A stretch of 64,000 bases of DNA from positions 62,001 through 126,000 of the forward strand of contig NZ_JAUOTN010000009.1 in the NCBI RefSeq assembly GCF_030546575.1, in the 5' to 3' direction. Position numbers and translations under genes: made by a program. The notes beneath the pieces are model-generated. The model was not told where the DNA came from and made no database searches. It was given only the letters and a program-made list of their open reading frames with translations. Shown piece after piece: positions 34,932-45,988 of this stretch (the stretch's first letter is position 1; the number at the start of each line of letters is the position of its first letter). This DNA is from Pontibacter coccineus (GTDB lineage Bacteria > Bacteroidota > Bacteroidia > Cytophagales > Hymenobacteraceae).

Positions 34932-35369
34932 TTACTCCAACTCCATAATATCCTCATTCCAGAGCTCCGGCTTCTCTTTTATTAAGTCCTCCATCATCTC
35001 AATGCACTCGGGCAGGTTCAGGTCTACTACCTCCACGCCGTGCGACTCCATGAACGCACGGGCGCCGTCAAAGGTCTTGGATTCGCCCACGATCACCTTT
35101 GGGATTTTGAACTGCACGATGGTGCCGGCGCACATGTAGCAGGGCATCAGGGTAGAGTAGATCACAGTGTTGCGGTAGGAGCCGATGCGGCCGGCATTGT
35201 TGAGGCAGTCCATCTCGCCATGTAGGATGGGGTTGTTTTCCTGCACCCGCTTGTTGTGCCCACTGGCCACCACCTTGCCGTCTTTCACCAGCACCGAGCC
35301 GATGGGTATACCGCCTTCACTGCGGCCTTTCTTTGCTTCGTCAATCGCCAGTTGCATGAACTCGTCCAT
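34932..35369 (-). CDS. Nucleoside/cytosine deaminase-like protein
   Basis: About 145 residues of the zinc deaminase superfamily. The catalytic motif is HGEMDCLNNAG and the zinc pair is PCYMCAGTIVQFKIPKVIVGE. HGE in place of HAE and the GE-S/N sequence after the second strand are like yeast-type cytosine deaminase rather than TadA. It probably deaminates cytosine or a related base in the cytoplasm. The ATG at 35369 (MDEFMQLAIDEAKKG) gives the standard N-terminus; the longer frame to 35447 runs into unrelated upstream sequence. It is the second deaminase in this window, after tadA. Confidence 0.8.
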   Translation of the reverse strand: MDEFMQLAIDEAKKGRSEGGIPIGSVLVKDGKVVASGHNKRVQENNPILHGEMDCLNNAGRIGSYRNTVIYSTLMPCYMCAGTIVQFKIPKVIVGESKTFDGARAFMESHGVEVVDLNLPECIEMMEDLIKEKPELWNEDIMELE

Positions 35370-35445
35370 AGGTATAGGTTTTATATGAGGTGTGAAAAAA
35401 GTCTGTGCTTTGGGTACGGCCAGGCTATACCTGTGGTTCAAAAAC

Positions 35446-35477
35446 AAAAAGGCCTCCCCAGACGGGAAGGCCTTTTG
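35446..35477 (-). terminator. Terminator of clpB
   Basis: Minus-strand stem AAAAGGCCT...AGGCCTTTT with a T-rich tail, about 35 bases beyond the clpB stop. Confidence 0.85.
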
Positions 35478-35511
35478 CTCAACTAAACTTTACTTTTAAT
35501 ACACAATCAAT

Positions 35512-38130
<2,619 letters not shown>

Positions 38131-38299
38131 ATCCTTTACTCGTCTTTTCCCTAGTCTTTGTTCTACGAGCTAGCTAGCAAAGGGTACACCAGTGGGACTT
38201 TAAGATGATTTTGCTGAAATAATGACAGGTTGCGATTCGGTGAAAATGTGTTTTAAAGACAGAATGGCATAGAAAAGGGTTTTCAAGGTCTGAAAAACA

Positions 38300-38331
38300 G
38301 CAAAAGGCAGCACTTCCGGCTGCCTTTTGCT
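38300..38331 (-). terminator. Terminator of the YceI-porin-YceI operon
   Basis: Stem GCAAAAGGCAGC/GCTGCCTTTTGC with a 7-nt loop, 24 bases past the stop of the last gene. Confidence 0.8.
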
Positions 38332-38354
38332 TTAAAGAATAATTGTTACCTGCC

Positions 38355-38909
38355 TCACCCTGCTACCTGCAGTTCCACCATAACCTGTAGTTTATCTTCT
38401 ACTTTAAACAGACCGCCCATTTTTTTGGGTGTGGCCAGACCTATTTCAGAGAAATTCAGGCAGATGTTGCTCTTCAGGTTAGTGACGCCTTTGCCCGGGT
38501 AGGAGTGAAAGCTCACATTTTGAAGCGGAATGATTTTTCCCGCTACGATCAGATTCAGGTTGCCTTTGTAGTCTCTGCCCTCCTTTTTCAGGCAAACCAC
38601 CTCAATTTTGGCGTAGGGGTGCTGGCTGGCATTCAGCGCTTTTGCGAAATCCTTGTTCAGGAAGACGTTGCCGCAGTTGAACTCCTTCACAGGTATATCC
38701 AGCCTGAGCCTGTCCCGCTGGGGAATCTGCCTGTTCAACTCCAGTGTATCTTTCTGGCTGCTGGTGTAGGCGCAGTTGATGTTGCCCAGGGAGGTGCCTG
38801 CTGCTACGGACACTTTGTTGCCCGTGATCACAACATACTCTCTTTTCTCAGGCAGCACCATAGCGCTTAGCATTGAGACAGCAACCAGAAAGATACTTAG
38901 AGGTAACAT
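38355..38909 (-). CDS. YceI-like lipid-binding protein (second of operon pair)
   Basis: 184 residues with a short signal peptide (LPLSIFLVAVSMLSAMVLP). The body has the YceI-type beta-barrel pattern: CAYTSSQKDTL, LRLDIPVKEFNCGNVFLNKDFAKALNASQHPYAKIEVV and GLFKVEDKLQVMVELQVAG. YceI proteins form a lipocalin-like barrel that binds isoprenoid or other hydrophobic molecules in the periplasm. It lies 12 bases after the porin gene, so it is the third gene of a YceI-porin-YceI operon. It is more diverged from the canonical YceI motif than the first YceI here. Confidence 0.75.
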   Translation of the reverse strand: MLPLSIFLVAVSMLSAMVLPEKREYVVITGNKVSVAAGTSLGNINCAYTSSQKDTLELNRQIPQRDRLRLDIPVKEFNCGNVFLNKDFAKALNASQHPYAKIEVVCLKKEGRDYKGNLNLIVAGKIIPLQNVSFHSYPGKGVTNLKSNICLNFSEIGLATPKKMGGLFKVEDKLQVMVELQVAG

Positions 38910-38921
38910 GGTATTCGGGTG

Positions 38922-40277
38922 TTAGAAAGATATGGCGCCTTCGATCATGAAGCCATTGAACTCACCACCGTGGCGGATGTCCGTTGGAGCGAAACCTTTG
39001 TACTGTTGCTTCACATATTCTGCTTTGGCAAGGATGTTTTTGGTTACAAACCAGCCGCCGCCTACTTGGATTCTGTTCAGGTTCACGCTGTTGTTCTGTA
39101 CATTCGGGGTGGCAGCAGATGGTGCCAGGCGTCCTTCCACTACGTTGTAGCGGCCTGCCACATACAGGTTCTCGTTGCCTCCGAAGCGGTATACCAGGTC
39201 GGTGCCCAGTTGTCTCCAGGTGCGGTCTGCTGGTTCATCGTTTGCGCCCAGTCTGCCTTTGCCTTTCGCCTGCTCAAAGTTGCCGAAGAACTCCAGGCCG
39301 CGGAACTTCACAAAGGGGTTGACCACAAAGGCCGTGATGCTGTTGGTAAGGCCCGGATTAATGTGTCCTGACGTGAAGTGTGTAGCAGGTGTTACTGCTG
39401 CGCCGCTTGCCACTTTAGCAGGGTCCATCACCAGGAAGTAACGTGAACCGGCACGGTCGCCACCATAGAGCGTGTTTCGCACAGAGCCGGCGGTTGTATA
39501 CACAGAGCCTGTTAATCTTACTCTCAGGTCGTCTTTTACCTGGCTGTCGTAGCCTAATTTACCAATGAAGGAAGGCTTGCGCTGGTCCGGAGTCTGGATA
39601 CCACCTTGTACTTCGCCACCTGTAACAGAACCTACTGCCAGGAAGCCTTTGTATTGGTAGATCACTTCTGCACCGATCTCTGTTGTGAAGGCATCCATGA
39701 TGTAGTTGCCAACAAACGGGTTCTGGAGGGCATGGGCGTTATCCGTTCTGCGGTAGTGCGCGTCGCCGTAGTTGATCTCCATGTGACCCACCTTTACGGT
39801 AATGTTCTCCATGAGCTTATTCACCAGCGGACTGTTCAGGAATTCAGCCTTATCCACTTGTATGTAGCCACCTTTTACCCAGGCTTCAGAGTGGTGTCTT
39901 GATGACAGGTAGGTGATCAGGTTCAGTCGGACACCATCTGCAAGCGCCACATCCAGGTTCAGGTTGGCAGAGGCCAGGTTAAAGCCATTCTCGATCGGCA
40001 TCAGCTGGTTGAGGTTTACCTCGTTGTTGCCTTGCTGCTGCATGAGGGCTGTAGCCGAGTTCTTGTGCTTCAGGCCCTGGAACTGCTGTGCAAAACCTCC
40101 GCCCAGTCGCACTTTAATGCCGTCGAAGCCGATGGTGTCCTGCTTAGGTGTTTCGAAGGTATTGAGGCCCCTTTTGTCGTATGGTCGGGCGTATGGCAGG
40201 TCTGATAGGGTGATCTGCCCAAAGGCGCTCATGCTTAAGCCAAGCAACAGGCCCAATGAAAGTGTTATCTTTTTCAT
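38922..40277 (-). CDS. Outer-membrane beta-barrel porin-like protein
   Basis: 451 residues. Signal peptide KKITLSLGLLLGLSMSAFGQ, then a long run of alternating amphipathic beta strands with tyrosine-rich turns and a C-terminal strand ending in a phenylalanine (GEFNGFMIEGAISF), the usual outer-membrane barrel signal. There is no TonB plug, so it is a passive channel or adhesion barrel and not a TonB-dependent receptor. Position between two YceI genes suggests a route for a lipid-soluble compound across the outer membrane; this is inference. Conserved words include VKVGHMEINYGDAHYRR, also seen in porin-like proteins of Cytophagales. Confidence 0.8.
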   Translation of the reverse strand: MKKITLSLGLLLGLSMSAFGQITLSDLPYARPYDKRGLNTFETPKQDTIGFDGIKVRLGGGFAQQFQGLKHKNSATALMQQQGNNEVNLNQLMPIENGFNLASANLNLDVALADGVRLNLITYLSSRHHSEAWVKGGYIQVDKAEFLNSPLVNKLMENITVKVGHMEINYGDAHYRRTDNAHALQNPFVGNYIMDAFTTEIGAEVIYQYKGFLAVGSVTGGEVQGGIQTPDQRKPSFIGKLGYDSQVKDDLRVRLTGSVYTTAGSVRNTLYGGDRAGSRYFLVMDPAKVASGAAVTPATHFTSGHINPGLTNSITAFVVNPFVKFRGLEFFGNFEQAKGKGRLGANDEPADRTWRQLGTDLVYRFGGNENLYVAGRYNVVEGRLAPSAATPNVQNNSVNLNRIQVGGGWFVTKNILAKAEYVKQQYKGFAPTDIRHGGEFNGFMIEGAISF

Positions 40278-40300
40278 GATGTTCGGTATTTAAGAGTTCT

Positions 40301-40900
40301 TTAGTTTTTTGAATAAGAGGTAACAGGCTGGAAATTTGCCTTGAAACTGAGTTTAAGCTCGTTGCCGGTTTTTACAGTGCCCAAAAGCGCTGTGGGCGGT
40401 TTGATGCCGAAGTCGGTGAATTTGATGTTCGCCTCACCAGCCAGCTGCACTGAACCGGATTTTGTGCTTGTCTCCACGTTGAAAGTTACTGGCTTCGTGG
40501 TGCCCGCGATGGTTAGGTTGCCGGTAGCCTGGGCGCGGTTATTGTCCAGGGCGCGGAAAGAGGTCAGGGTAAACACAATGTCGGTGTGCTTGTTAGCTTT
40601 GAGCGACTCGTGTGCGATCTCATCCATTTTGGCCGTGCCGCTTTTAACCGATGCGGTTTTCAGGGTGACAGAAGCCGACTTCACGTTTTTAAGTGTGGTG
40701 CCTTCCAGTATCATGTCAGCCGTACCCTGGGCCTGCGCAGATGTCATTTCCCAGTCGTGGATGGTTGAAGTGCCCTTTACCTTAAGTTCGGGCTTGCCGG
40801 CCAGTTTGTACTGGTCCTGGGCGAGCAGTGTATTGCCTAGGCTTAATCCTAAAAGGATGCTAAACAAACTTAGCAATTTTATGGGGTTCAAGATTTTCAT
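40301..40900 (-). CDS. YceI family periplasmic protein
   Basis: About 199 residues. The ATG at 40900 places the signal peptide (IKLLSLFSILLGLSLGNTLLAQ) at the N-terminus. The mature part has the classic YceI pattern: VKGTSTIHDWEMTSAQAQG, SLKANKHTDIVFTLTSF, ATGNLTIAGTTKPVTFNVE and DFGIKPPTALLGTVKTGNELKLSF. It is a lipocalin-like carrier for isoprenoid lipids in the periplasm. It is the first gene of the operon, with a good promoter upstream and 23 bases to the porin gene. Confidence 0.9.
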   Translation of the reverse strand: MKILNPIKLLSLFSILLGLSLGNTLLAQDQYKLAGKPELKVKGTSTIHDWEMTSAQAQGTADMILEGTTLKNVKSASVTLKTASVKSGTAKMDEIAHESLKANKHTDIVFTLTSFRALDNNRAQATGNLTIAGTTKPVTFNVETSTKSGSVQLAGEANIKFTDFGIKPPTALLGTVKTGNELKLSFKANFQPVTSYSKN

Positions 40901-41314
40901 GATACAGGCGGTTAAGTTGTTACTATTTGTGTTATTTCTATGATGCAAAACTATAGCAGCCTGGCTCCCCAAAGTATGACATCGGACACTTCAATAGATG
41001 ACCTTGGTTAGCTTTTAAAATGACGAATGAGGGTAAAAAGGGATAAAAGCCGTTTTATAGCCCGATTCTTTACATTTTGGGCACCACGGCGGTAGTCAGC
41101 AAAGGTTTGCCGCTGTACCTGCACATGAAATGAGGGCTTGGGAGTAAGAAAAAGAATGGCCTGTTTGTTGGAACAGGTATACAGCTTTTTTGAACGCTGA
41201 GGTTTGCGTTACTTTTCCTGCTGTAAACGATTGAGCGTCTCCAGGCTACCCGGCAAAGTGTTGCCGGGGATTCTTTAAGTTAGGAAAATGCAAGAAAGGG
41301 GGCTGTGTATTGAG
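40901..41314. other. Gene-free region between endonuclease V and the YceI operon
   Basis: About 410 bases. It contains the YceI-operon promoter (40946-40973), one AGGTATA at ~41177 and a GC-rich perfect hairpin with 8-bp arms at 41249-41268 (CCCGGCAA arm). Nothing else is recognisable. Confidence 0.5.
40946..40973 (-). promoter_or_regulatory. Promoter of the YceI-porin-YceI operon
   Basis: Minus strand TTTG, 16-bp spacer, TAGTTTTG. The -7 box is an exact match to TAnnTTTG; the spacer is 3 bp shorter than the usual 19. Its ATG is 46 bases downstream. Confidence 0.55.
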
Positions 41315-42001
41315 TTACTTTACTTCACTCTTAAATACCGCCGCATAATGGTCTGCCAGCCTTGTCGGCTCCGGTAGTTTATGTTTCACTGCACAGGCCA
41401 TGGCGATCTCCGTAGCGGATGCCAGATCCATGAGATGGCCGGCAGAAATGAACACCGGCTTCACGTTATCCTTGGTGCGCAGCACATTTCCCACCAGTTC
41501 GCCTTTGTGTTCCAGCGGCGAGATGGAGCCCTTCAAAACATCCGGCTCCTTATACCTGCCCACCAGCACTTTTTTGGCGACGCCCATGGTAGGCTTGTTC
41601 AGTTGCAGACCCAGGTGGGTAGCTATACCTAAGCGGCGGGGGTGGGAGATGCCGTGGCCGTCCACCATGATCAGGTCGGGCTTTTGCTGCAATTTTTCGT
41701 AGGCTTTGAGCAGGTTGGGCGCTTCTCTGAAAGAAAGGAATCCCGGAACATAAGGCAGCTCCACTTCCCCATAGTGCCATACCTTCTCCAGCACCTCCAG
41801 TTCGGGGTATGAGAGCAGTACAAACACCGACAGAATATGGTCTTCCCCCACAAAAGAAGAGTCGCAGCCGGCAATCAGCTTCAGGTCAAAGTCTGGCTTT
41901 TGGAGGATAACCCGCTGCTGCATGTCGCGCTGCTGTTCGGTCAGGCGGGCAAGCAAGGCAGGATCTGGAGCAGGCTGATCGAAGCGTCGGTAGTAGGCCA
42001 T
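41315..42001 (-). CDS. nfi: Endonuclease V
   Basis: 228 residues. Endonuclease V nicks DNA (and RNA) 3' to hypoxanthine and other deaminated bases. All key motifs are present: the metal-site start IAGCDSSFVG, VPGFLSFREAPNLL, IMVDGHGISHPRRLGIATHLGL, and the C-terminal VFISAGHLMDLASA. The first Asp of the RNase H-like fold sits in GCDSS. It has a natural functional echo of the two deaminase genes in this window, but no operon link. Confidence 0.93.
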   Translation of the reverse strand: MAYYRRFDQPAPDPALLARLTEQQRDMQQRVILQKPDFDLKLIAGCDSSFVGEDHILSVFVLLSYPELEVLEKVWHYGEVELPYVPGFLSFREAPNLLKAYEKLQQKPDLIMVDGHGISHPRRLGIATHLGLQLNKPTMGVAKKVLVGRYKEPDVLKGSISPLEHKGELVGNVLRTKDNVKPVFISAGHLMDLASATEIAMACAVKHKLPEPTRLADHYAAVFKSEVK

Positions 42002-42173
42002 GATTTAGTGAATGGGTTAGTTAGAGAGTGTTTCCTCGTTTGATTGAGAATACGTTAGGTATAGCAGGACGTTTAAGTCTTGGTGGATCTTTTACCGCTT
42101 CTCACCAAGCCACATTTTAATCAAGCTCAGTAATTTTTAAGACTGTTCACTCATTCAATCAATCAGAACTCAC

Positions 42174-42863
42174 TCAAGCGCTACAAGGATAGATCAGTTT
42201 GGCGAACAGCAATCGCCACTGGCCGTCAACAGGGCCGAAGTGAAACTCAAAGGAAGTAGCTGTGTGCAGCACTGATCTTTGTAAAAGGGGCAAGGTGGCC
42301 TTGATCTGCTTGATTTCTGCATCTGTCAGGCTGGCGTAGTCCCAGTACCCACTCTTCTGGAACTTGGCAGCATCTGACACAAAGCACCCGTCTTTGCTGT
42401 AACCCGATTGTCCTTCGTCGTAGTTCAGGTCCCCGCAATCGAAGGATGGCCAGGCTTCTTCACGCAGGTCACAGGTTTTTACCTCATCCCGGATAGTGAA
42501 GAAAGACCTCCCCTGAAACTCGCGCTTGAAATCCCGGATGTCCGTAACGCGTGTCATCTTAGGCATGGCGCCGGGCTGCTCTATGATCCAAAGTCCCTGG
42601 TCTGGGTGAATGAACTGGTTCAGTGTGGTGGTATCAGCAGCCTGCAGGGCAGTCATGAAAAGGGAGAAGGCCTGCCCAAAGGAAATTGAATCCTGATTTG
42701 GATTGCCTTCTCGTCGAATGTGCTCTTCCTGTACCTCTTCCAGACGCTGGTGCTCATCAGCACGCTGCTCCGCCAGGTTTTGCTCCGGGTCTCCGGATCC
42801 GCAGGAGGTTATACCTGCCAGTAGTAACAGGCAGGTCAGTGAAGTTAAAATAATGCTGCGCAT
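42174..42863 (-). CDS. Lipoprotein of unknown function
   Basis: About 229 residues. A lipoprotein signal peptide ends in LLLLAGITSCGSGD, with the acylated Cys in ITSC. An acidic stretch (AEQRADEHQRLEEVQEEHIRREG) follows, likely a coiled linker. The globular part contains two conserved-looking Cys residues in TCDLREEAWPSFDCGDLNYDEG and a third in KDGCFVSDAAKF, possibly disulfides. I do not recognise a family. It is divergent from the alpha/beta-hydrolase gene. The ATG at 42863 is preferred over the TTG at 42872. Confidence 0.7.
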   Translation of the reverse strand: MRSIILTSLTCLLLLAGITSCGSGDPEQNLAEQRADEHQRLEEVQEEHIRREGNPNQDSISFGQAFSLFMTALQAADTTTLNQFIHPDQGLWIIEQPGAMPKMTRVTDIRDFKREFQGRSFFTIRDEVKTCDLREEAWPSFDCGDLNYDEGQSGYSKDGCFVSDAAKFQKSGYWDYASLTDAEIKQIKATLPLLQRSVLHTATSFEFHFGPVDGQWRLLFAKLIYPCSA

Positions 42864-43011
42864 AGGTCTCAATTTCAGGTATAGCTCCTATACGGTGTTT
42901 TACCTGACGGGGCTTATACCTGAAGGGGAATCACAGGCACAGCTTTTTAACTATTGCCATACCGAGACGTAAATTAAAGTAATAGGGGCTTTACTAACGA
43001 AAACAAACTTG

Positions 43012-43686
43012 ATGGCAAATTTCATATTCAACGACAGCCTTCAGCTAGAGGCTGGAAATATACTGCTGACGGCAGACCTGGTAGTGCCGGAGGATGCAAA
43101 GGGACTGGTCATCTTCTCGCATGGTAGTGGCAGCAGTCGCCTGAGCTCGCGCAACCGTTATGTGGCGGAGCACCTGCAGCGTTCCCGTTTTGCGACCCTG
43201 CTGTTCGACCTGCTCACCGAAGCGGAGGACCAGCGACAAGAAAACCGATTTGATATAGCGCTGCTCACCACACGCCTGATTGATGCCGTGACATGGGTAC
43301 AGCAGAACGACTACACGAAAGACTTACGCATCGGGCTGTTCGGAGCGAGTACGGGAGCTGCCTCGGCGCTGAGTGCCGCCGCCGCACTTGGCGGGGACAT
43401 CATCGGCGCAGTGGTGAGCCGGGGCGGACGCCCAGACCTGGCCGGTGAGGTGCTGCCTGATGTGCAAAGCCCGACGCTGTTGATTGTAGGCGGTCTGGAT
43501 GAAGAGGTGCTCGATCTGAACAGGTGGGCGCAAGACCGGCTGCAATGCTTAAAAGACCTCGAGATCGTGCCTGATGCCACGCATCTGTTTGAAGAGCCCG
43601 GAGCACTTGAAATGGCAGCCCAGCTGGCAACAGACTGGTTCCGGAAATACCTGGAGCCCGGCAAACAGCATCCGCTTAGGAGTTAG
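43012..43686 (+). CDS. Dienelactone-hydrolase-like alpha/beta-hydrolase
   Basis: About 224 residues of compact alpha/beta-hydrolase fold with no signal peptide. Visible catalytic elements are HGSGSSRLSSRNR, the nucleophile elbow FGASTGAASAL, the acid in VGGLDEEVLDL and the His in DATHLFEEPGALE. It is the hydrolase half of a well-known pairing with the phosphoribosyltransferase gene 192 bases downstream; fused versions exist in other bacteria. The substrate is unknown. The ATG at 43012 follows a TTG at 43009. Confidence 0.82.
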   Translation: MANFIFNDSLQLEAGNILLTADLVVPEDAKGLVIFSHGSGSSRLSSRNRYVAEHLQRSRFATLLFDLLTEAEDQRQENRFDIALLTTRLIDAVTWVQQNDYTKDLRIGLFGASTGAASALSAAAALGGDIIGAVVSRGGRPDLAGEVLPDVQSPTLLIVGGLDEEVLDLNRWAQDRLQCLKDLEIVPDATHLFEEPGALEMAAQLATDWFRKYLEPGKQHPLRS

Positions 43687-43689
43687 TGA

Positions 43690-43782
43690 ATGAGTGAATT
43701 GGTGAGTTAGTGATTGAGTTTTGAATGAGTGATGGAGTGAGTTGGTGGTTGAGTGATTTAGTGAGATTGATTCTTTTAATAA
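43690..43782. repeat. Degenerate GTGAG/GATTGAG-rich tract
   Basis: About 90 bases of imperfect short repeats (GAGTGA, GTGAGTTAGTGATTGAG-like) directly after the hydrolase stop and leading into the perfect octamer array. Similar words recur at 42005-42030 and 42140-42175. Confidence 0.6.
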
Positions 43783-43843
43783 ACCATTTAACCATTTAAC
43801 CATTTAACCATTTAACCATTTAACCATTTAACCATTTAACCAT
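43783..43843 (+). repeat. Tandem octamer ACCATTTA, 7 full copies
   Basis: Seven perfect head-to-tail copies of the 8-mer ACCATTTA plus a partial eighth. The array ends 35 bases before the phosphoribosyltransferase ATG, in the space where its promoter should lie. Confidence 0.95.
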
Positions 43844-43878
43844 CAACAATCTGACAACTCAACCAAAAACTGAAAAAG

Positions 43879-44502
43879 ATGATACCTAGCAGACAAATCG
43901 CTGCAGAGCTACTGGCCGATAGGTTGGAGCACTACAAAGGGCAGCAGGGGGTGGTGCTGGCTATACCTCGGGGAGGTGTGCCGGTGGCAGCGCCTATTGC
44001 CCGGCGACTCGGTATGCCCTTGGATGTGATCGTTTCCAAGAAGATCGGGCATCCTGCTAATCCGGAGTTTGCGATAGGCGCGGTAAGTCTGGAAGATGTG
44101 GAGGTGGATAAGCGGACTGACGTACCAGCGGAGTACATCCACGCCGAAGTAGAGCGGATAAAGACAAGTCTGCGCCAGAAGTACAAGCTCTTTATGGGCA
44201 ACCGTCAGCCAGTTGACCTGCGCGATCGCATCGTGATCATCGTGGATGATGGCATCGCGACAGGCAAGACGCTGCTATCTACTGTGCATATGGCCAGGCA
44301 CAAGCAACCCCGCAAGATTATTATAGCAGTGCCTGTCGCGCCACGAGCCGCCATTAAGCAGTTTGAGGCTATAGTAGATGAAGTGGTATGCCTGTTGGTG
44401 CCTCCTATGTTTCAGGCGGTTGGGCAGTTTTACCAGGAGTTTGAACAGGTGAGTGATGAAGAGGTAATCCGCCTGCTCAGGCAGCAGGAAAGTCAGGAGT
44501 AG
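43879..44502 (+). CDS. Phosphoribosyltransferase family protein
   Basis: 207 residues of the type I phosphoribosyltransferase fold. The PRPP-binding motif VIIVDDGIATGKTLL is intact, preceded by GVPVAAPIARRLGMPLDVIVSKKIG. The hood domain is too short to identify the base, and this family, typified by proteins annotated simply as phosphoribosyltransferase, has no agreed substrate. The C-terminal part (VAPRAAIKQFEAIVDEVVCLLVPPMFQAVGQFYQEFEQVSDEEV) is characteristic of the stand-alone or hydrolase-fused group. It partners the hydrolase at 43012 in gene order. A tandem octamer array precedes it. Confidence 0.87.
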   Translation: MIPSRQIAAELLADRLEHYKGQQGVVLAIPRGGVPVAAPIARRLGMPLDVIVSKKIGHPANPEFAIGAVSLEDVEVDKRTDVPAEYIHAEVERIKTSLRQKYKLFMGNRQPVDLRDRIVIIVDDGIATGKTLLSTVHMARHKQPRKIIIAVPVAPRAAIKQFEAIVDEVVCLLVPPMFQAVGQFYQEFEQVSDEEVIRLLRQQESQE

Positions 44503-44515
44503 GTATAGGTGGCAC

Positions 44516-45901
44516 TTAGCGGTCGATCATGAGGTGGCGGATAAAGGCCCTGCCTGGCAGCGAAGCCCGCACCATGTACATGCTGCCATCACTTAGCCCA
44601 GCTGTGTTGAGCAGCTGAATAAAGTTACCCCGGTTGTCAGCTTCCGCTTCATATTCCTTTACCAGTTTTCCCTCAAGGGTATAGATCGAGATGCTGAACT
44701 TCTCCAGAGGCTGCAAGGCCAGCATTTGTACCGTAACCGGATGGCTGCTTTTGGTATGGGTCGGGTATACCCGCATTTCTTCTGTTGTGGCCTGCACCAG
44801 GCTCACCGCCACCACCGGAGAGTAGCTCTGTGTGCCGTCAAAGTCCACCTGCCGGAGGCGATAATAGTTCACGCCGTTGCCGGCTTCCTTGTCCTGGTAG
44901 GTATAGCTTTGGGGAAGCGAGGTGGTGCCGGCCCCTTCCATACGACCGATAGCATCAAATTCTGTAGCGGATTGACCCCGTTGCACTTCAAAAAATGCGT
45001 TGTCCAGCTCCGAAGCCGTTTCCCAGTCCAGTTGCACCCCGCTCTGTGTGGCCATACCTTTAAAGCTGTGCAGCTCGACTGGTAGCGGAATAACAATTTC
45101 GTTCATGATGGCTTCAAGCCAAACCTGGGCCATTTTAGCTTCTCCAAGCTTATTAGGGTGAAGTCCATCGTACGTGTCGCCCTGCCCTACTACCGAGTTA
45201 GGATTTTTGGCAGGGTTAAATCCGGTGTTCTGGTCTACCAGTACTACTTGCGAATCTGGATATCGGCTATCATTGTTTAGGGATGTGACAAGATCGGGTA
45301 ACTGCGCATTGAAGAGCGGAATTTGCTCACTAACTTCTTTCAGGTACTGGTCTTTTGGATCGGCCGGAATGAGCTGAGCCAAAATAATTAAGACAGCCGG
45401 ATTCTTCTCTCGCAGCACCCCAACGATTTGCCTCAGATCGGTAAGGGTAGTTTCAATCGATTGTTTCTGAAACAGGTCGTTTGTGCCTAAGTGCAGCAGC
45501 ACAAGATCTGGTTTATGCGCTTCAGCCCAACTTGCAATGCTGTTTCCATTTCTGCCATTCAGTATTTCATCAGCCCGCCATCCCCAATGCCCTTCATGTT
45601 TGTTCGTGAATGTCTTACCTCCATAAGTATCGTTCACATTAGGTGAAGGTGCTTCGGACTGCCTGTCAAAATTATAATTAAGCGATTGGGAGCCTACAAA
45701 CTCAAAATTGACATCAGCATCTATTAACTTCTTCCAAAGTTCATAGCGGTAACTTGGAAACAGATGACTTCCCTGCGTAATCGAGTTGCCCAACGGCATG
45801 ATCTTGATGGGCTGCGCCTGGGAATAGGCCTCCATGCCAAAGAATAGGAACGGGATAAGGAGATAAGCCTGTCTTCGGAATCGGATGAGGAGGGCGCGCA
45901 T
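44516..45901 (-). CDS. SGNH/GDSL hydrolase with T9SS-type C-terminal region
   Basis: About 461 residues. Signal peptide (LLIPFLFFGMEAYSQA), then an SGNH hydrolase domain of ~250 residues: block I MPLGNSITQG (catalytic Ser), block III GTND and block V DGLHPNKLGEAKMA (catalytic Asp-His). The last ~180 residues have a beta-sandwich starting PVELHSFKGMATQSGVQLDW and a type A-like sorting domain (MRVYPTHTKSSHPV, ISIYTLEGKLVKEY), used for secretion and surface anchoring by the type IX system. It probably de-esterifies a polysaccharide. The ATG at 45901 is preferred over 45952. It is adjacent to a paralogue. Confidence 0.85.
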   Translation of the reverse strand: MRALLIRFRRQAYLLIPFLFFGMEAYSQAQPIKIMPLGNSITQGSHLFPSYRYELWKKLIDADVNFEFVGSQSLNYNFDRQSEAPSPNVNDTYGGKTFTNKHEGHWGWRADEILNGRNGNSIASWAEAHKPDLVLLHLGTNDLFQKQSIETTLTDLRQIVGVLREKNPAVLIILAQLIPADPKDQYLKEVSEQIPLFNAQLPDLVTSLNNDSRYPDSQVVLVDQNTGFNPAKNPNSVVGQGDTYDGLHPNKLGEAKMAQVWLEAIMNEIVIPLPVELHSFKGMATQSGVQLDWETASELDNAFFEVQRGQSATEFDAIGRMEGAGTTSLPQSYTYQDKEAGNGVNYYRLRQVDFDGTQSYSPVVAVSLVQATTEEMRVYPTHTKSSHPVTVQMLALQPLEKFSISIYTLEGKLVKEYEAEADNRGNFIQLLNTAGLSDGSMYMVRASLPGRAFIRHLMIDR

Positions 45902-45988
45902 AGAGCTGTAAGCTAGGTGATTGGTACTAAGTAGCTTATAGAACGTGCGCAACGCTGTTGAGTTACGCTTGGTTCCAGGCTTCAGATG

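Noticed and set aside
34853..34948. 31-codon frame (MKKLEDRYVPAVLIEEA...) overlapping the deaminase 3' end
   Set aside because: It looks peptide-like but is very short, overlaps another gene's end, and has no promoter. It might be a remnant of an acquired gene; I cannot support it as a gene.
41249..41268. Terminator between endonuclease V and the YceI operon
   Set aside because: The perfect GC hairpin has no T-run on either strand and no gene ends next to it.
43783..43843. CRISPR or origin iterons for the octamer array
   Set aside because: The copies are directly abutting 8-mers with no spacers, and there is no replication initiator gene or DnaA-box cluster.
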